Origin: Jaltomata sinuosa
Taxonomy: Eukaryota > Streptophyta > Magnoliopsida > Solanales > Solanaceae
Direction of reading: 5' to 3'
Assembly: GCA_003996215.1 (NCBI GenBank)
Contig: QJPP01000457.1
Span: 324,822-388,821, forward strand
DNA length: 64,000 bases
Part shown: piece after piece, positions 36,022 through 48,383 of the stretch
Layout: every line of letters begins with the position of its first letter
Position numbering within the stretch: position 1 is the stretch's first letter
The notes under the pieces: model-generated
The model's database searches: none
Told to the model about the DNA's origin: nothing
The model's input: only the letters and a program-made list of their open reading frames with translations
Position numbers and translations under genes: made by a program

Positions 36022-36526
36022 TACTGGTTTGAGTTGCGTTACACCTGTGGCTACAGGTTGCCATCTGTGGCAGCAGGTGTTTAGCAGGTCAGTCCATTGG
36101 TTTTTTAAAGCATTGGTTTGATTTTTAGGTCACTCCAACATCTCAACCTATTCAAATCAGCTCAAAAAACTTGAAACCTTGTGAATTAGTCAAAAATAAT
36201 ATACTAAGCTATTCTAATAAAAAGAGAAAGCGTAAAACTTTAAAATTTTGCTATGATGGGTTACCTCCCATCAAGCACTTGATTTAACATCATGGCACAA
36301 TACAAGTCACCTTACCACTTAAATCTCCACTTAGTAGATATGAATCTTTGACCCAATTTTGAATCGAGATTCAAGTGAGATTCACAGGGTTAAAGCAAGA
36401 ACACAAGAAGGCCATTTCCTTGGTGTCGCATTTTTCACTTCTTTTCCTTTAAGTGAGGGATGTCATTTTGTCTCCTTGACATGGAAAACTTCAAAATGTA
36501 AAGACTTTACCCCACTTCTAAAAAAT
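36022..36526 (-). other. Post-coding segment of an Athila-like element
   Basis: On the minus strand the stretch around 36250-36300 has a TTAAATCAAGTGCTTG word followed by GGGAGGTAACCC, a signature I associate with the region downstream of the coding part of Athila-like elements. No open frame is seen. Confidence 0.45.
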
Positions 36527-37560
36527 TCACCATAGGCTCGATTGGTTTGATTCAATCCTATCAACCAAGCACCATTTTGAAAGACAGTTGAAATGTGATT
36601 CAAGTCTCTCCATTTTCCAAGTTACTCTATCTATGACATCTTCATTCTTGAATGTACTAGAGTCCTCTTCACCAATGATGGCCGGAACTTTATTTTTCAA
36701 CTCTAGTATCATTCCTTCAATTTTGGCATCTTGTAGTACTCCCAGGATGGTTGGTTGAGACATCACCCTTAGCTCTTCAAGATCAATTGTGCCTTCTTCT
36801 TCAATGAGAAATAGCTTAAAACCACCATCCACGACCCTTTGATCTTGGGCCTCAGATGCCTCAATTTTTGCATTCAACTCGGCCTTTAATTTCGAAATAA
36901 CATTTTCAAATTGTGTCTCTTCTTTACATTACTCATAATGCATTTCAAGAAACTCTTGCTACATTTGGGATAGCACTACCCGTTGACCTCCATAGGTCTT
37001 AAGTTGTTGAGTTTGGTTCATTAGCTAATCTTGACTCACAATTTCATCTAAGTCAAATATTTCTTCAAGTTTAGCTACTTCTTCACCTTCACAACTCTCG
37101 TTGTGGTTAACAATCATTTTTGGGTCATTCATTTGGCTTGAAGGCTCCTTTGCAACCACTTTTTCTTGAGTATTAGGGAAATCCCCTATGGATTGTTTGG
37201 GGAGGTTTTCCTCCTCATTCGATTTATCTTACCTCTCAAGAAAAGATTTAAGCATTGCTTGCATTATTTTGTATTCCGCACTTTGTTCTGCATTTGCCAA
37301 GCCATGGCTCCTATCAAACTCAAAAGTACCACTAGAATTTTCATTATAATAAATGGTGGAGAGGATATGCAAATTAGGACAATTACTCTAATGATCATTT
37401 TGACTACCACATAAATAGAAAGTACACCCATCATAGGATCGAGATGGTAAATACCTCCCTCCCCTAGGGCCAATTCTACATTTACGCCAAAAGTGGGGTC
37501 CTCCACAATAACAACATGGGTCACTGAAAGATGGTTGCAATCACCAAAACCAGTAGTATT
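36527..37560 (-). pseudogene. Athila-like gag-type open reading frame, degenerate
   Basis: On the minus strand a zinc-binding motif CYCGGPHFWRKC (about 37505) is followed by FYLCGSQNDH and SNCPN, then a polar, Glu-rich segment with FLER. A stretch with several stops leads to an open part of 117 codons (36877-36527) with KLKAELNAKIE just before it and VDGGFKLFLIEEEGTIDLEE inside. CCHC-type motifs with GGPH wording are typical of Athila-like gag proteins. There is no protease, reverse transcriptase or integrase between this and the post-coding segment, so the element is a deletion derivative or a non-autonomous form. The exact product is not recognised. Confidence 0.5.
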
Positions 37561-37681
37561 TTGATATGCAATAGGATCAACAATAATAAAAATAAAAACT
37601 AACACACAAAAATACAAATATTCACATTGGAACTAAAACGAATAAGCGTCAAATTTCAAATTAACTCAATATGCCAAATTA

Positions 37682-37700
37682 TCCCCCAACAACAACGCCA
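37682..37700 (-). other. Primer-binding site, Athila (tRNA-Asp) type, mutated
   Basis: The minus strand reads TGGCGTTGTTGTTGGGGGA. The Athila primer site complementary to tRNA-Asp is TGGCGCCGTTGCCGGGGA. The differences are mostly C-to-T, as expected for old methylated cytosines. It lies two bases from the LTR. Confidence 0.7.
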
Positions 37701-37702
37701 TT

Positions 37703-39157
37703 TATTAATAACGTCTAAAGGTACTCTCTAGTGAATGAGGTGGAAATGGTCGTTTGTAAAACAAGTACCCAACAAAGAGTCCGGATCGAATCCCGCAGAG
37801 AACAATATAAGGGCAATTGAGGAACTGAAGACTTAAAACAACTTACTAAAGTCTAAAGAACGAAAAGATAAAATATTTTGGGAATTTTTGTTTAGAAACA
37901 TGAACAAAGATAAAAGGTAACTAAGATAAAAAAGATAGGTTTGATCAAACGCTTTCACAAGCAAGGATAACAAGGAGATTTCAGACTGGGATTCAATTCA
38001 CATTCATACGATTCGTTGCAAATCAATTTCCTATTTCTAATCAATCATGGTTCAATCAAAATATGCCTTCAAATTGCAAGTATTCATCAATATTTCTCGA
38101 TCATCGGTGAATATTTCTCAACTAGTTCTCTCGAACCTAGCTAAGTGACTAGAAGACAATCCAATTTAGGCAACACTCAAATTTTCCTATTTCTATCTCA
38201 AATCCATTAGATGAGGTTTAAAGCCCTAAATTAGTGCTAATTAACCTTTTCCTAACTTTGTTTTTCTCTTTAAAGCTATATCAAAGCAAAGGGCAAGTCC
38301 AAGAGTTGATCACTCCCTTTAGAAATCAATTCAAGCACAAGATTAATTAGATAATCAAAGACACAATTCAATAACTAGAAAGGATTTAATTAATTGCAAA
38401 AACATAAGATAAGGATTCAAATACAAATATTTTTTTATCTCTAACACAATATTCAAATCTCAAATCAATTACTACACCTACAAATATTTAATACAAAGCA
38501 AGAGTTTCAAGAAAGGAAATAAAGATATTACAAACAAAGCTTCTAATCTTCACTTCAATAGTATAGGGTGTTGAACTTGCTCTTCAATCTTGTCAAATTG
38601 ATTGATAGGTCTAAGAATGGCCAAAGATAGTTTCCAAAATGGCTTGAATGAGTTTTATGTGGATGAGAATTTCTAACAATGTGAAATGACCAAACTGGGC
38701 ATAGCTGTAGCCCGTCAGCCACACATGCGGAACTTTTATCGCTGGTGCAGTGCTGTTGTGCTGGATAATGTGTCACAAGTGCGGCTCTCGGCAGATGTCA
38801 GCATCTCCACAGGTGCAGAATTTCTTATATGGTGTGGAGCCACAACTGTGACTTTTCCTCCGCAGGTGCGAGGAACAGTGACCTCATCGCTGGTGCAGAT
38901 CACTCTACATTTGTGCGGGTCTGCTGTTGTGCCCCTTTCATCACAGGTGCGGGAGTCCGGGAAGCTCAACAAATGGCTATTTACTCTTTCTTACTCCACT
39001 TTAGTTCCTTTTTTCCTATTTGCTCCACATTCACATCATAAATAAAAATTACCTGCTATATAATCAAAACACACCATAGTAGTCTCATATCACAAGTAGA
39101 AGATACCAAAAGAATAAGAAAAGAGACCCTCATAAGTGGCAAATTCACCACTTATCA
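37703..39157 (-). mobile_element. Athila-like LTR with primer site on one side and polypurine tract on the other
   Basis: The minus strand starts TGATAAGTGGTGAATTTGCC at 39157, a typical Athila LTR opening. It ends at about 37703 next to the tRNA-Asp-type primer site; its last CA appears mutated to TA. On the other side, at 39158-39176, lies the polypurine-like TTTAAGTTGGGGGTGT. A short-word array is at 38690-38960, followed (minus strand) by a leader-like stretch. Confidence 0.7.
38690..38960 (-). repeat. Short-word array in the Athila-like LTR
   Basis: Words such as GCTGGTGCAG, CAGGTGCGG, AGTGCGGCT and TGCTGTTGTG recur at irregular spacing over 270 bases. The array starts about 200 bases from the LTR start. 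Confidence 0.55.
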
Positions 39158-39176
39158 ACACCCCCAACTTAAAGCT
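39158..39176 (-). other. Polypurine tract, Athila type
   Basis: The minus strand reads TTTAAGTTGGGGGTGT directly before TGATAAGTGG. This is the purine-rich site that would prime plus-strand DNA for a 3' LTR. Confidence 0.65.
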
Positions 39177-40995
39177 TCTGCTTGTCCTCAACCAAGTTAC
39201 AATCAAACTCCAATGAGACTCTAACCATTTCAAGCACAAGGACCATCACAATCATTTTCACATCACACTTTCTGATTAAGCACAAAGAATATGACTTTTG
39301 TTGGTACTAATGAATAGTCGACCACATGTGAACCTTAACCAAATGATCCCCTCGATTCAAAAACACACCTTCAAGAATGCAATAGAGTTATAAGAAAAAG
39401 CCAATGACAACAACTAATCCTCAAGAAGTGACTCAAAACTGCTAGTTTACCAAACATGCCCTCACAAGAAAGAAAGTCCCAAAATCACTCTATGTACAAA
39501 GATAATGCAAGGGACAAATGCACAACACTCACACTCAATAAAGAATTTTAAGTACCAACAAGTATCAACCCATAAGCTTGTCCTTATTTTCTATCGCCAC
39601 TAACTCAAAAGCAATTGGTTGAAGATCTCTAAGGACTTTGTTAATCTTGTAATGTAGGCTTAGGGACAGTTAAAAACCAAAGCCACTTTACTTTCCATTT
39701 TCATACAACACAATGCACCTATTTAATTACCTTGCTAGGTGCTTAATTATTAACATTCTAATCACCTTGGATGATTTCTTTTTTTTTCTTTGTCTCTCAT
39801 TTGCTTCTCTTTTCAAAATTTTCCTTTCCTTGACATATTCTTTTAGGATTCAACCAACAAGCCATAATGTACTTAGCATTTCCTCAAAGGTGTTTCTCCA
39901 TCACCCCCAACTTAGGCTTTTAGCCTCAATTTTATACCTGTAGATTTCAAAGAGGGAAGGGTTCAAAAGAGGGATTCATTTTCAAAATGGTTCAAGTCTT
40001 GTAATGAGGTTGCCCAAGAAAAATGTATTAAGCTCAAATGGGGTCAACCAGTGATACATTTTGGTGCAATTGTAGGCTTTTAAGGCTATGTAGGCTTCTA
40101 AAATTACAAGGAAGTCCTAAGATCATTTCTCCAATAAAAAACAATCAAGACTAGCATTGAAAGACTAACCGTGCAAGTTCTAGATGACACAAATATGTAC
40201 AAGAATTATTCAACAGGAAGTTACCACACACGGTATGCGAACTATTCAAGATGGATTAATTTCACTTCCTACAGAAGAACAAATGGAGCCATGTTTCATA
40301 TTTCAAAATATCACCTACCAATAAGTTAAGAGTCACAAAAAGATTAAAAGAGTTGTCACTAGCACCATTTTTTTCTATGAAACTTACACAATATTTTTGG
40401 ATGGGTATGCTCAATTCTATTCACTTCACATGCGATACTAACTCTATTAGTATCAAATAACTCAACATTCCGCATTATCTCAAAAGATGATGATTTTTCT
40501 TTAAGAACAACGTCACCCAATCTATCATAGGGCCAAATCATACATATAAATCAAAATGGCTTCTCAAACTTCACCAATACAAACAATCCCCAAACCACAA
40601 GGTACACCTGCTTTTTACAGGTAATGACTTGCGACACATAATTATAACGCAAGTGTCAGGCAGTGCAGGGTAATCTTTTGCCCAACATTTGCATTGCACA
40701 TGCATTTTGCAAGTCAGCACTTGCATTTTGCAGGTGTCCAACAGTGCTACAAAGACCAAACAAGCTCAGCCTAATGGGTACTCAGACTTTCCCTGGCTCA
40801 AAACACCCAAAAAAGTGACAATTTTCCTTAAGAATGTCATCACTCGAAAGAATTCAGTGATAATTTCCCTTAAAAAGTGATAATTTTTTGAACAAACTAA
40901 GGCATAAAAAAGCTATGTCATATAAGTTTTGGCCTACAAACAAGGCCATTGTTCAACAAATGCCGCCAACGGCACTATAAATCATAAGTGATAGA
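39177..40995 (-). other. Non-coding 3' internal region of an Athila-like element
   Basis: No credible open frame is seen. A patch at 40600-40740 has inverted words (CACTTGCA and TGCAAGT, ACCTGC and GCAGGT) and is another short-word array. The rest is AT-rich sequence without recognisable features. Confidence 0.45.
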
Positions 40996-40999
40996 AATA

Positions 41000-42200
41000 A
41001 AAGAAATTATACGAAAGTGCAAAAAGATAAAAAGATTGTCTGATAAGGGCCCTCCATGGGAAATAAAAATAGTAATAAGAAGGGATAGGGGGAGGGGAGT
41101 GCTCTAGCCACTCCATCAACTCTCAACTCTCGAGCTGCTAGACTCTTCCTTGATAGACTTGCTGAGGAAGGAAAACTATTAAACATCCTCCCGGGTCTCC
41201 TTGGGAATCTTCTTGCCTGGAAGGGAACCCTTGACAATAGCCTTGACCCCTTTCCACATTTGCACCATCAGCTTGTCCTAAGAGCATCCCTTCTTCCTCT
41301 TCGCCTCTAGCAGCTCTCGAAGCTCTATTTGGGCCTGTGCCAAGGACTCAAAGAAGGAAAGGGGAACAGAGGTACCTGCTGCATCTGAAGGTCCGATGGT
41401 CGGAGGAGGCAGTGACTCCAATAGGATGGATGATAATCCCTCCACCATGATCTTCATCGCTGCCACATCTTCTCCGAGTGACTCTAAGGTCACCTTGCTT
41501 GACGTTAAACTAGCTCTCGCTCCATCACTAGCCTAGCCGCTACTGCTCCCCCTCTCTGACTCCATCTTCCTCTTCTTCTGGTTGTGACTAAAAGAACCTT
41601 TAACCTTTAGAAGGTTAAATGGCTTATCATGGGTTATGCAGTCAGTAAGCTCCACATGCACATCTGCTCGCCTGTATAGAGTAGAGATGAGAGAAGGGAA
41701 AAGAAGATCCCTGGTGTGCAACTGCATGAAAAATCTCCACTCTTCCGTGATCCGTGCACTCGCATTCACCAGAATGCCCTCCATCAAGCAAGAAACCATA
41801 GGGCTCGAGTAAAGGTCACATCTAAAGTGTTGCTAGAAGGACAGACCCTCCTAGCCACTGGTTGTAACCACCTATGGGAATTTGGGGTAAAGTAAAGACT
41901 AGTGATCCCCGTTGTTTGCCCAGCCCAAAGAACTAAATTCCTGTACTCCTCCTCCACCAGTATCCTCACAATCCACTACCTATCTGTGGAATTTCTTCGT
42001 GCCTGGTACTCGATATCGTCATGATTTGGTACCCCCAAAGCCGCATTAATTTCCACAACAGAAATCCCTTTGTGCTCACCTCGAACTTAGATAATAAGGT
42101 TTGGAACCTCTCAGTTAACCATAGGAATGTGAGCACAAAACTCCCAAACCTAGTTTTCATTCACTTCCTCTGGAACCTGTACAAAAGGTATCCACCATAC
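41000..42200 (-). pseudogene. Putative plant transposon protein (Athila extra reading frame), degenerate
   Basis: Fragments on the minus strand line up in order: 42160-41966, 41969-41784, 41799-41533 and 41493-41278, with short overlaps and stops. The third contains ITEEWRFFMQLHTRD and LLFPSLISTLYRRADV, which matches the conserved LFFPSLIT-x-L-C-x-x-AGV region of the putative plant transposon protein domain (PF20167). It is followed by a Lys/Ser-rich linker and a helical part with FFESLAQAQIELRELLEAKRK. The function of this family is unknown. The N-terminal part of a similar protein is at 1-152. Frameshifts show it is dead. Confidence 0.6.
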
Positions 42201-43640
42201 TTCCACTATCTGGTGGTAGAAATTCGGTGCCCTCTCCTCAATATCCAGTCTTCCAGGCTCCCTCCCCAAACCGAAACCATGGAGACTTCTCTCCCAGATA
42301 AATCCCCTAGCTATTTGATCTATGTATCACTGACGGCTCGCCTCATTGGCAAATTGCTCGTACTCCACTTCTTATCCTTCGGCCATGTTCATCTCTGCGA
42401 GAGGGAACTTAATGGTTTACTAAATATGTTGACAATTACATAGCAAGTAATTATTAAGGGGACTAAGAGATCAAAAGAGAGCATTCTATAAGATTTTTCC
42501 AGCCTAAAAATAGCTACTATTTTTGGACCTTCGTTGCGATGAACGTTATCTCATTGTGAATGAAACTCGTCCATCGAGATAAAATGATCTCCATCACGAT
42601 GAGGTCATCATCCCCATCCATTCATTTTCCAAAAATGGTGATTTTTGAGGAATATGTTTTGTTTTATCAAATTTCCCTCAGATTGGGAATATCCCACTAA
42701 CATACTACTCCTATACGTGATTTTATGGAAATTTAAACTTCAAAAAGGCAAGCCCAAGCATATTGAATCCAATTCAAGAAATTTTCCTACCATTACCATC
42801 CTATTTTGAGTCTAATACTCCATGAACTTTGTGGGAACGACGTGAGGGGTAGTGTAAACAATTTACAATGTGAATCTAGTAAGCATGCTTCATAAATCTA
42901 CCCCATAAGAGCAAGAAATTGTCCCACACCCCAAACCCTAATTTATACATGAAATCAAGCATGATAGATACTTAAACTATGAAATTTAGGTGTTTTAATC
43001 ATGGTTTAAGTTAGAAAAAGAGTCCTTACCTTGAAAAATCAACATAGAGTATGTTGAAGTTGAGAGGATTTCGTATGGAAGGGAGGGGAATAGTTTTTGA
43101 AAATGGGAGTAATGAACATCTGCCATCCTTAAAATTATCACGTCATTCATCGCAATGAGATGCGCTTTGTTGTGATGGTCCATCACGATAAGACCCTATC
43201 CATCATAATGAGATAGCTTACCATAGTGAGGCTGGTCCCACTGTGATGAGTCAGCCAGATTCGCTAATCATTTTGAGTTAAAAATTGTTCTTTTGTTAAA
43301 TCTCTTCGGCCGTGGGGATATTAAATTCTAAACCCCCTTTGCTGATCCTTCCCTCAATAATTGGGGAAGGGAAGTGAAAGGAACTTGGGTCGTGCCTGAT
43401 GTTCGGTTCACTCTAGTTTCATCTTAGGGTCTCAACAAGGAAATGATAGACAAAAATGCACTCCAAAGTGGTGAATGACCTGGCTTAAGTCGGTTACTAG
43501 TAAACGCATACCCTACTCAACCCGGGTTCATTCAAGAATGAATGATTAATAAATTGGTATATATTGTAATAACCCATCCTATCATTATTTAAAATGGTCA
43601 CAATAGAAATGATCAAAGTAATATTTTAGGTTATATAAAA
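42201..43640 (-). other. Upstream region of the plant transposon protein unit, with two word arrays and an intron-like stretch
   Basis: On the minus strand the order is: a word array at 43260-43135 with ATCTCATTGCGATGAATG and related words, a short CT-rich leader, a splice-donor-like TTCAAG/GTAAGG at 43029, an AT-rich intron-like stretch, and a second array at 42610-42525 with CATCGTGATGGAGATC and CTCGATGGACGAG. The arrangement copies that at 153-1235. At 43564 a plus-strand TGTAATAACCC resembles the start of an LTR but goes no further. No gene is seen. Confidence 0.45.
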
Positions 43641-43989
43641 TCGTGGGATGCATTTTAAAAGACAACCAATCCATGCCCAAAATCATATCAAAATCCACAA
43701 TATCTAGCAAAATCAGGTCTACCCACGTGTCATACCCCAGGATAGTCACCACACAAGCTCGGTATACAAGATCCACTACTAAAGAATCTCCTACTAGGGT
43801 ATCTACATGCAAAGGAACATGCAATACCTCAAAAGTAGACCCCAGATAAGTAGCATAATAAGCAGACACATACGAAAATGTAGACCCCGTATCAAACAAT
43901 GCAGAAGCTGACTGATGGCAAATGGAGATCATACCTGTGATGACAACATCTGAAGCTTCAACCTCTGGATGGCCCAGAAATGCATACAT
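43640..43989 (-). pseudogene. Element E protease, truncated
   Basis: The minus-strand frame runs from 43989 with YAFLGHPEVEASDVVITG, the aspartic protease active site LFDTGSTFSYVS, and ILGMDWL near the end. After MDWL the similarity to Tekay-like protease stops and unrelated sequence follows, so the reverse transcriptase, RNase H and integrase of this element are lost. The DTG triad is intact, unlike in A. The enzyme would cut the gag-pol precursor in the particle. Confidence 0.85.
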
Positions 43990-45448
43990 ATGGCTCTAAC
44001 CACCACGACCACCTGATCTATCGGACTGAGGACCACCTCGAGTACCTTGGGGACCACCCTACTACCTTGTGCACCGCCTCTGGATGGTGGTGCTGGAGCC
44101 CTGGGGGCTTGAATTGGCTGATCATATTTCCTAAGGTGCTGCACCGAAGGACACTCCCTAGCAAAGTGGACCAACTCACCACACTCATAACAACCCCGGC
44201 CAACCATACCCTGTTGTAAAGACCCGACTGAATCAAAATAACTACCATGGCCTATGGACCTAGAACGAGCACCTCGCAAAGATTGAATCAAACCCTAACT
44301 ACTCTAGCCCTCAGCAAACTGTAATGTCTCATGAACAAGCCGACTCAGCTGGAAACACTGCTAATGCTGACCCTTACCAAAGTAGCCTCTACCACGTGTC
44401 TATGAATCACTGTAACTGCCCTGATAGTGGGGCCTCTTATTGCTGCCCCCTTGGGGCTTGTGAAATTTACCCTCAATAGTTCAGGCATGGTCTACTAGCT
44501 CTAGAAAGGACTGGTCTGATGCCACCATACCCTCTGTAGCCAAGCCGAGCTGTAAAGTCAATCCTCGGACAAAGCGACGCACCCATTCATACTCGGTAGG
44601 CAGAATCATGGTGGCATGCCTAGCCAACTCATGGAAATGAACCTCATACTCTGAAAAAGACATAGAGCCCTGACCCAACCTGGAGAACTCATCCATTAAC
44701 CACTCCTTTTAGCTGTGCGGCATATACTTCTCCAAGAAGGCTGCCTAGAACTGTGCCCAAGTAAGCAGAGGTGACCCGACTTGCCTGCAATCTATATAAG
44801 AACTCCACCACTATTTTGCTGGACCATCTAGCTGGAACACAGTGTAATCTGCTCTGAGCGACTAAACTAACCCAAGATTATGCAATCTCTCCTAGAAACT
44901 AGTCAAAAACTCATGCGCATCCTCCCTAGGAGCACCAAAAAACCTCGGAGAACCCAACCATAGAAATTTACCAAGTATCTTCTACTCTTCAGAAGACATG
45001 ACCGACCAAGCTAGAATAGGTGGAATAATGGTAGGGACTGGTAGCAGGCTGCAGTAGCAGGCTGCACTCCTAAACCCTGTGTCACTGCCTGGGCTGAAGT
45101 ATAAGCCTCGTCTCTAACCTGAGAGCCAATCAAAGTATCGAGCAAAGCCAGTCGCTGTGACATACCCTCAAGGAACCCAAGCAAGCGAACCAATGTATCC
45201 TATAGTACTGGAGTAGCCACGAAACCTGTTGGGTGCTAGGCTGGCCCCACACTCTTTGGCTCATACTGCACCTCCTGAATCTCAACATCTAGATTTGGCA
45301 ATGGTAACCTATTCTGGTATCGAGCTAGTGCCATAGCCTGTCACCTTCCTCGACCTTTGGGTCGACCTCTACCCTGTCCCCTACCTGGGGCTCTAGCTGT
45401 AGCTGTAGGGGCCTCGTCCTCACCTATTGTTGATCTTGTCCGAACCAT
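43929..45448 (-). pseudogene. Element E gag
   Basis: The start is an ATG at 45448 (MVRTRSTIGEDEAP), followed by an RG-rich stretch and a TGA. The core at 44696-44481 has GQGSMSFSEYEVHFHELARH and WVRRFVRGLTLQLGLATEGM, the end of the gag capsid-like domain of Tekay-like elements. Arg/Gly-rich sequence and a complete zinc knuckle CYECGELVHFAREC (about 44185) follow. Several stops and frameshifts lie between, and a frameshift separates it from the protease. Gag would coat the RNA in the virus-like particle. Confidence 0.8.
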
Positions 45449-45655
45449 CTGAGAAAGAGTGAAACAAAAGATACTTAGAAGTTGATAAGGTCAAGGGCGC
45501 ACAATAAGGAATCAAACAAGATGGAATCTTTCCTAGGAATGTCCTAAAGCCTCTTGCAGATAGGTTGCAGACGTTATTGTACTGATTCACGAGACTCTAC
45601 TAGAGACTTTTATTTTGTACTTTTGAGACTGGTGAACCTAGAGCTTTAATACCAC
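45449..45655 (-). other. Element E leader with primer-binding site
   Basis: The reverse complement of 45643-45654 is TGGTATTAAAGC, two bases from the tRNA-iMet site TGGTATCAGAGC, and lies next to the LTR end. Confidence 0.75.
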
Positions 45656-48320
45656 TGTCATGACCCAAAGTAGGTCTGCGATGGCGCCTACGTAACCCCC
45701 TGTAGGCAAGCCAACTCCAAAGATGCAGAAGTATAATGAAATAGTTTAAATAATGAAGAACGTAAGGGAATCATACAATAAGGGGGCCAACAGTATATAT
45801 ATACATATAACCAGTACAAAATATACAATAATGGCCCTAAAGTGACCAAGAAAGGCAAACATGAGAAGACCAATCCTCAGACCTGGTATCCCCGATACAA
45901 GAGCGTCTAAGTACAGAATATCTATACAACATGTGTTGTCTATCTAAAATACAAAAAATATAGACAGATATGTAGATTGAAAGTAGTAAGGGGGTCTCCA
46001 AAATGCTAGAAGCTCACCGCAATCCGAACAGCAGCTAGCCACAAACGATTGGAGGGTCAACGACGGTGGCTTGTACTAGGTGTCGCATCAAAAAAAGATG
46101 CAAAGTGTAGTTTGAGTACCAAATAATGGGTACCCAGTAGGCATCATAGGCTGAACAAGCTCAGAAAGATAATACATACTATATGCTACAAGAAAGTAAA
46201 CTAGCTACAGGGATCCACCTAAATCTAGTTATCAATAGAAAAGCAGAACTATCTATCAGACAGTGAAGACAATAATGATAAAATAGGTCAAAGCACTCTA
46301 AATCCACATAGATAATATAATGAAATGCATTGTGAAATGATTTGATGTGGAGTATGGCCAATGCAAAAAAGTAAAAACCTAGTATCTGGTACCCTGAGGG
46401 CCCGAAAAGAACCTTGAGCTCATCAACATATGCATAAAAGTACAACCTGGATATGTGCTCCTCGGGCCACTCGAAATCGTTCCTTAGGCTCATCAACAGG
46501 AAAGTAAAATAGATAAAGGGTCTGAAAACATCTCTCGGACCGGCATAACAGTGGTACTTTCCTTTCTTTCGAAAACTAGTGGTTAAATAAAATCCCAAAT
46601 TTGAACTAAAATCTCTGTATTTCTTTTATTTCCAAAACCAATAGCCATATAATGCAGTAATGAGATATGATGCCATGTTCAAAGAATATCAGTGAATCAG
46701 GGTAAAGCACCCTCTAACAAGAAAACTGACCTGACACTCCGTTCGGTCTATGCTATGGCCTCGGGCCCACAAATACACCAATACAAAAATAAAATGGCAA
46801 AAATGGAAATAAATCAGGAAAACAAGCAAAAACACCTACTCTACCTCTAAAACTTTCCTAAATCATTCAGAGGTTTCTAGGCTAGCCACAACAGACTACG
46901 GGATCCTAAACTAAGGATAAACATGGTAATACTATTCTATAGTCCCAAAAATAGCCAAAATAAGCAGAAACATGATTTAAGCCTAATTCTAACCTAAACC
47001 TAGCCTAACATTCATGTAACTCATAATATATAAAATCTAACTAAGTCAAGTCTTAAAATAGTAAATTGTAACCTACCTCGGGGCCGAACTATAAACACAA
47101 ACCATCGCTCGTGTACTTTCCCCTTTCAAACAGCCTCAGAATGCTACCATGCTATCAAGAACATAATACCCATGTCACAACGAGAGGAATGACACCTATA
47201 TTACTTATACAAAAAACAGGATGAAAATTGGGTCAGAAAATGACCCTCGGGGCCTGTGCAATGAAATGGAATTATGTTTGCAGTGGGTTTATAAACTCAT
47301 GCCCAAAATTTAGGCACGAATGGTACTCGTTTTGGAGCCCAAAGCAGCCCGTAAGTCTACTTTGATCAAGGATTAATGCGAGGGATTTAACAAGAGAATA
47401 GTGAAAATGTCATGAATTAAGTGACGGGAAAAGGAAAAGGGAATAAGGATAGACATATGAGAATAATGAGGGATGAAAAGGGAGCTTAGAACCAGCCTTA
47501 GAGCTCAACTTCAATGGAATTTTTGGAAAAATTTGAGGAGAAAATGAAGTCGGAACATATCTAAAGTTGCCAGAAAAAGCCTGTGCGCACGTGGCCTTGC
47601 GCATGCGACCAGGTGCACGTGCACGCACAAGGCAGGCGGAGGCATGCTAGGCACCACTTCACCGCGCACGCGGATTGGCCACCGCGCACGCAGCCAAGGC
47701 CCCGCGTGGGCAAAGGTCACAGGGTGGACGGGCCAAATCCCTTTCTTCACGCATGGAGCCATCCTCCACGCGGGCAAAGGTTTGGCTAGTGCTGCAATAG
47801 TAACCAACCAACAACAGTTTTTAGCAACTAAAAATATCACCGGATGGACCCTCAGGATTCATTCGAGGTCCCGCGATGCAAATGAACTATGCTACCCTAC
47901 CAAAAATCGCATTCTAGACTCAACGAAATCTACAAAATTCCTTACAGAGATCAATTTAATAAAAAGTGGGCTCCACATCCAAAACTAACTTTTATCCAAA
48001 ATGGAATCTAATAGCCCAAAATGAGTTCGGTAGTCTCGGGACCTAAATTAAAGGTCCCTCTAGCCCAAAGACGATGTTCTGGAGCTAACAGTACTGATAG
48101 AATTTCCATCCGAGACCATCTTCTTTGAATATTGACCAAAGTCAACTCTACTAGCCTTAAGAGTTGCAAAACAGGGAAATAAGCTTAAAACGCAAACGAA
48201 TGTCCCTGGGAACCAAACCGTTGATTTTGACAAGTGATAAATGACCTGTAGCCGCTGTGGTAAAGCTCAAAATGCAGAAAAAGCATGAAAATCAAGAAAA
48301 TAACCTATAGGTTCATTACA
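45656..48320 (-). mobile_element. Element E, 5' LTR
   Basis: On the plus strand it begins TGTCATGACCC (reversed end GGGTCATGACA) and ends GGTTCATTACA at 48320 (reversed start TGTAATGAACC), 2665 bp in all. The part near 47850-48250 is similar to the corresponding part of the A and B LTRs, so the three are related subfamilies. The flanking TAAAT after 48320 would be the target duplication, but the other end of E is lost. Confidence 0.8.
47583..47725 (-). repeat. GC-rich word array in the E LTR
   Basis: Words ACCGCGCACGC, GCGCACGTGGCC and the perfect palindrome GTGCACGTGCAC recur over 140 bases. It stands at the same place in the LTR as the arrays of A and B. Confidence 0.7.
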
Positions 48321-48383
48321 TAAATACTACAAGCAATAAAATACTAAAGAGACATGTTCCAACTAACGGACAAAGAACAACAA

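Noticed and set aside
36022..36040. Primer-binding site for element D (ACTGGTTTGAG)
   Set aside because: It departs too far from TGGTATCAGAGC, and the flanks TACTA/TACTG fit a solo LTR better.
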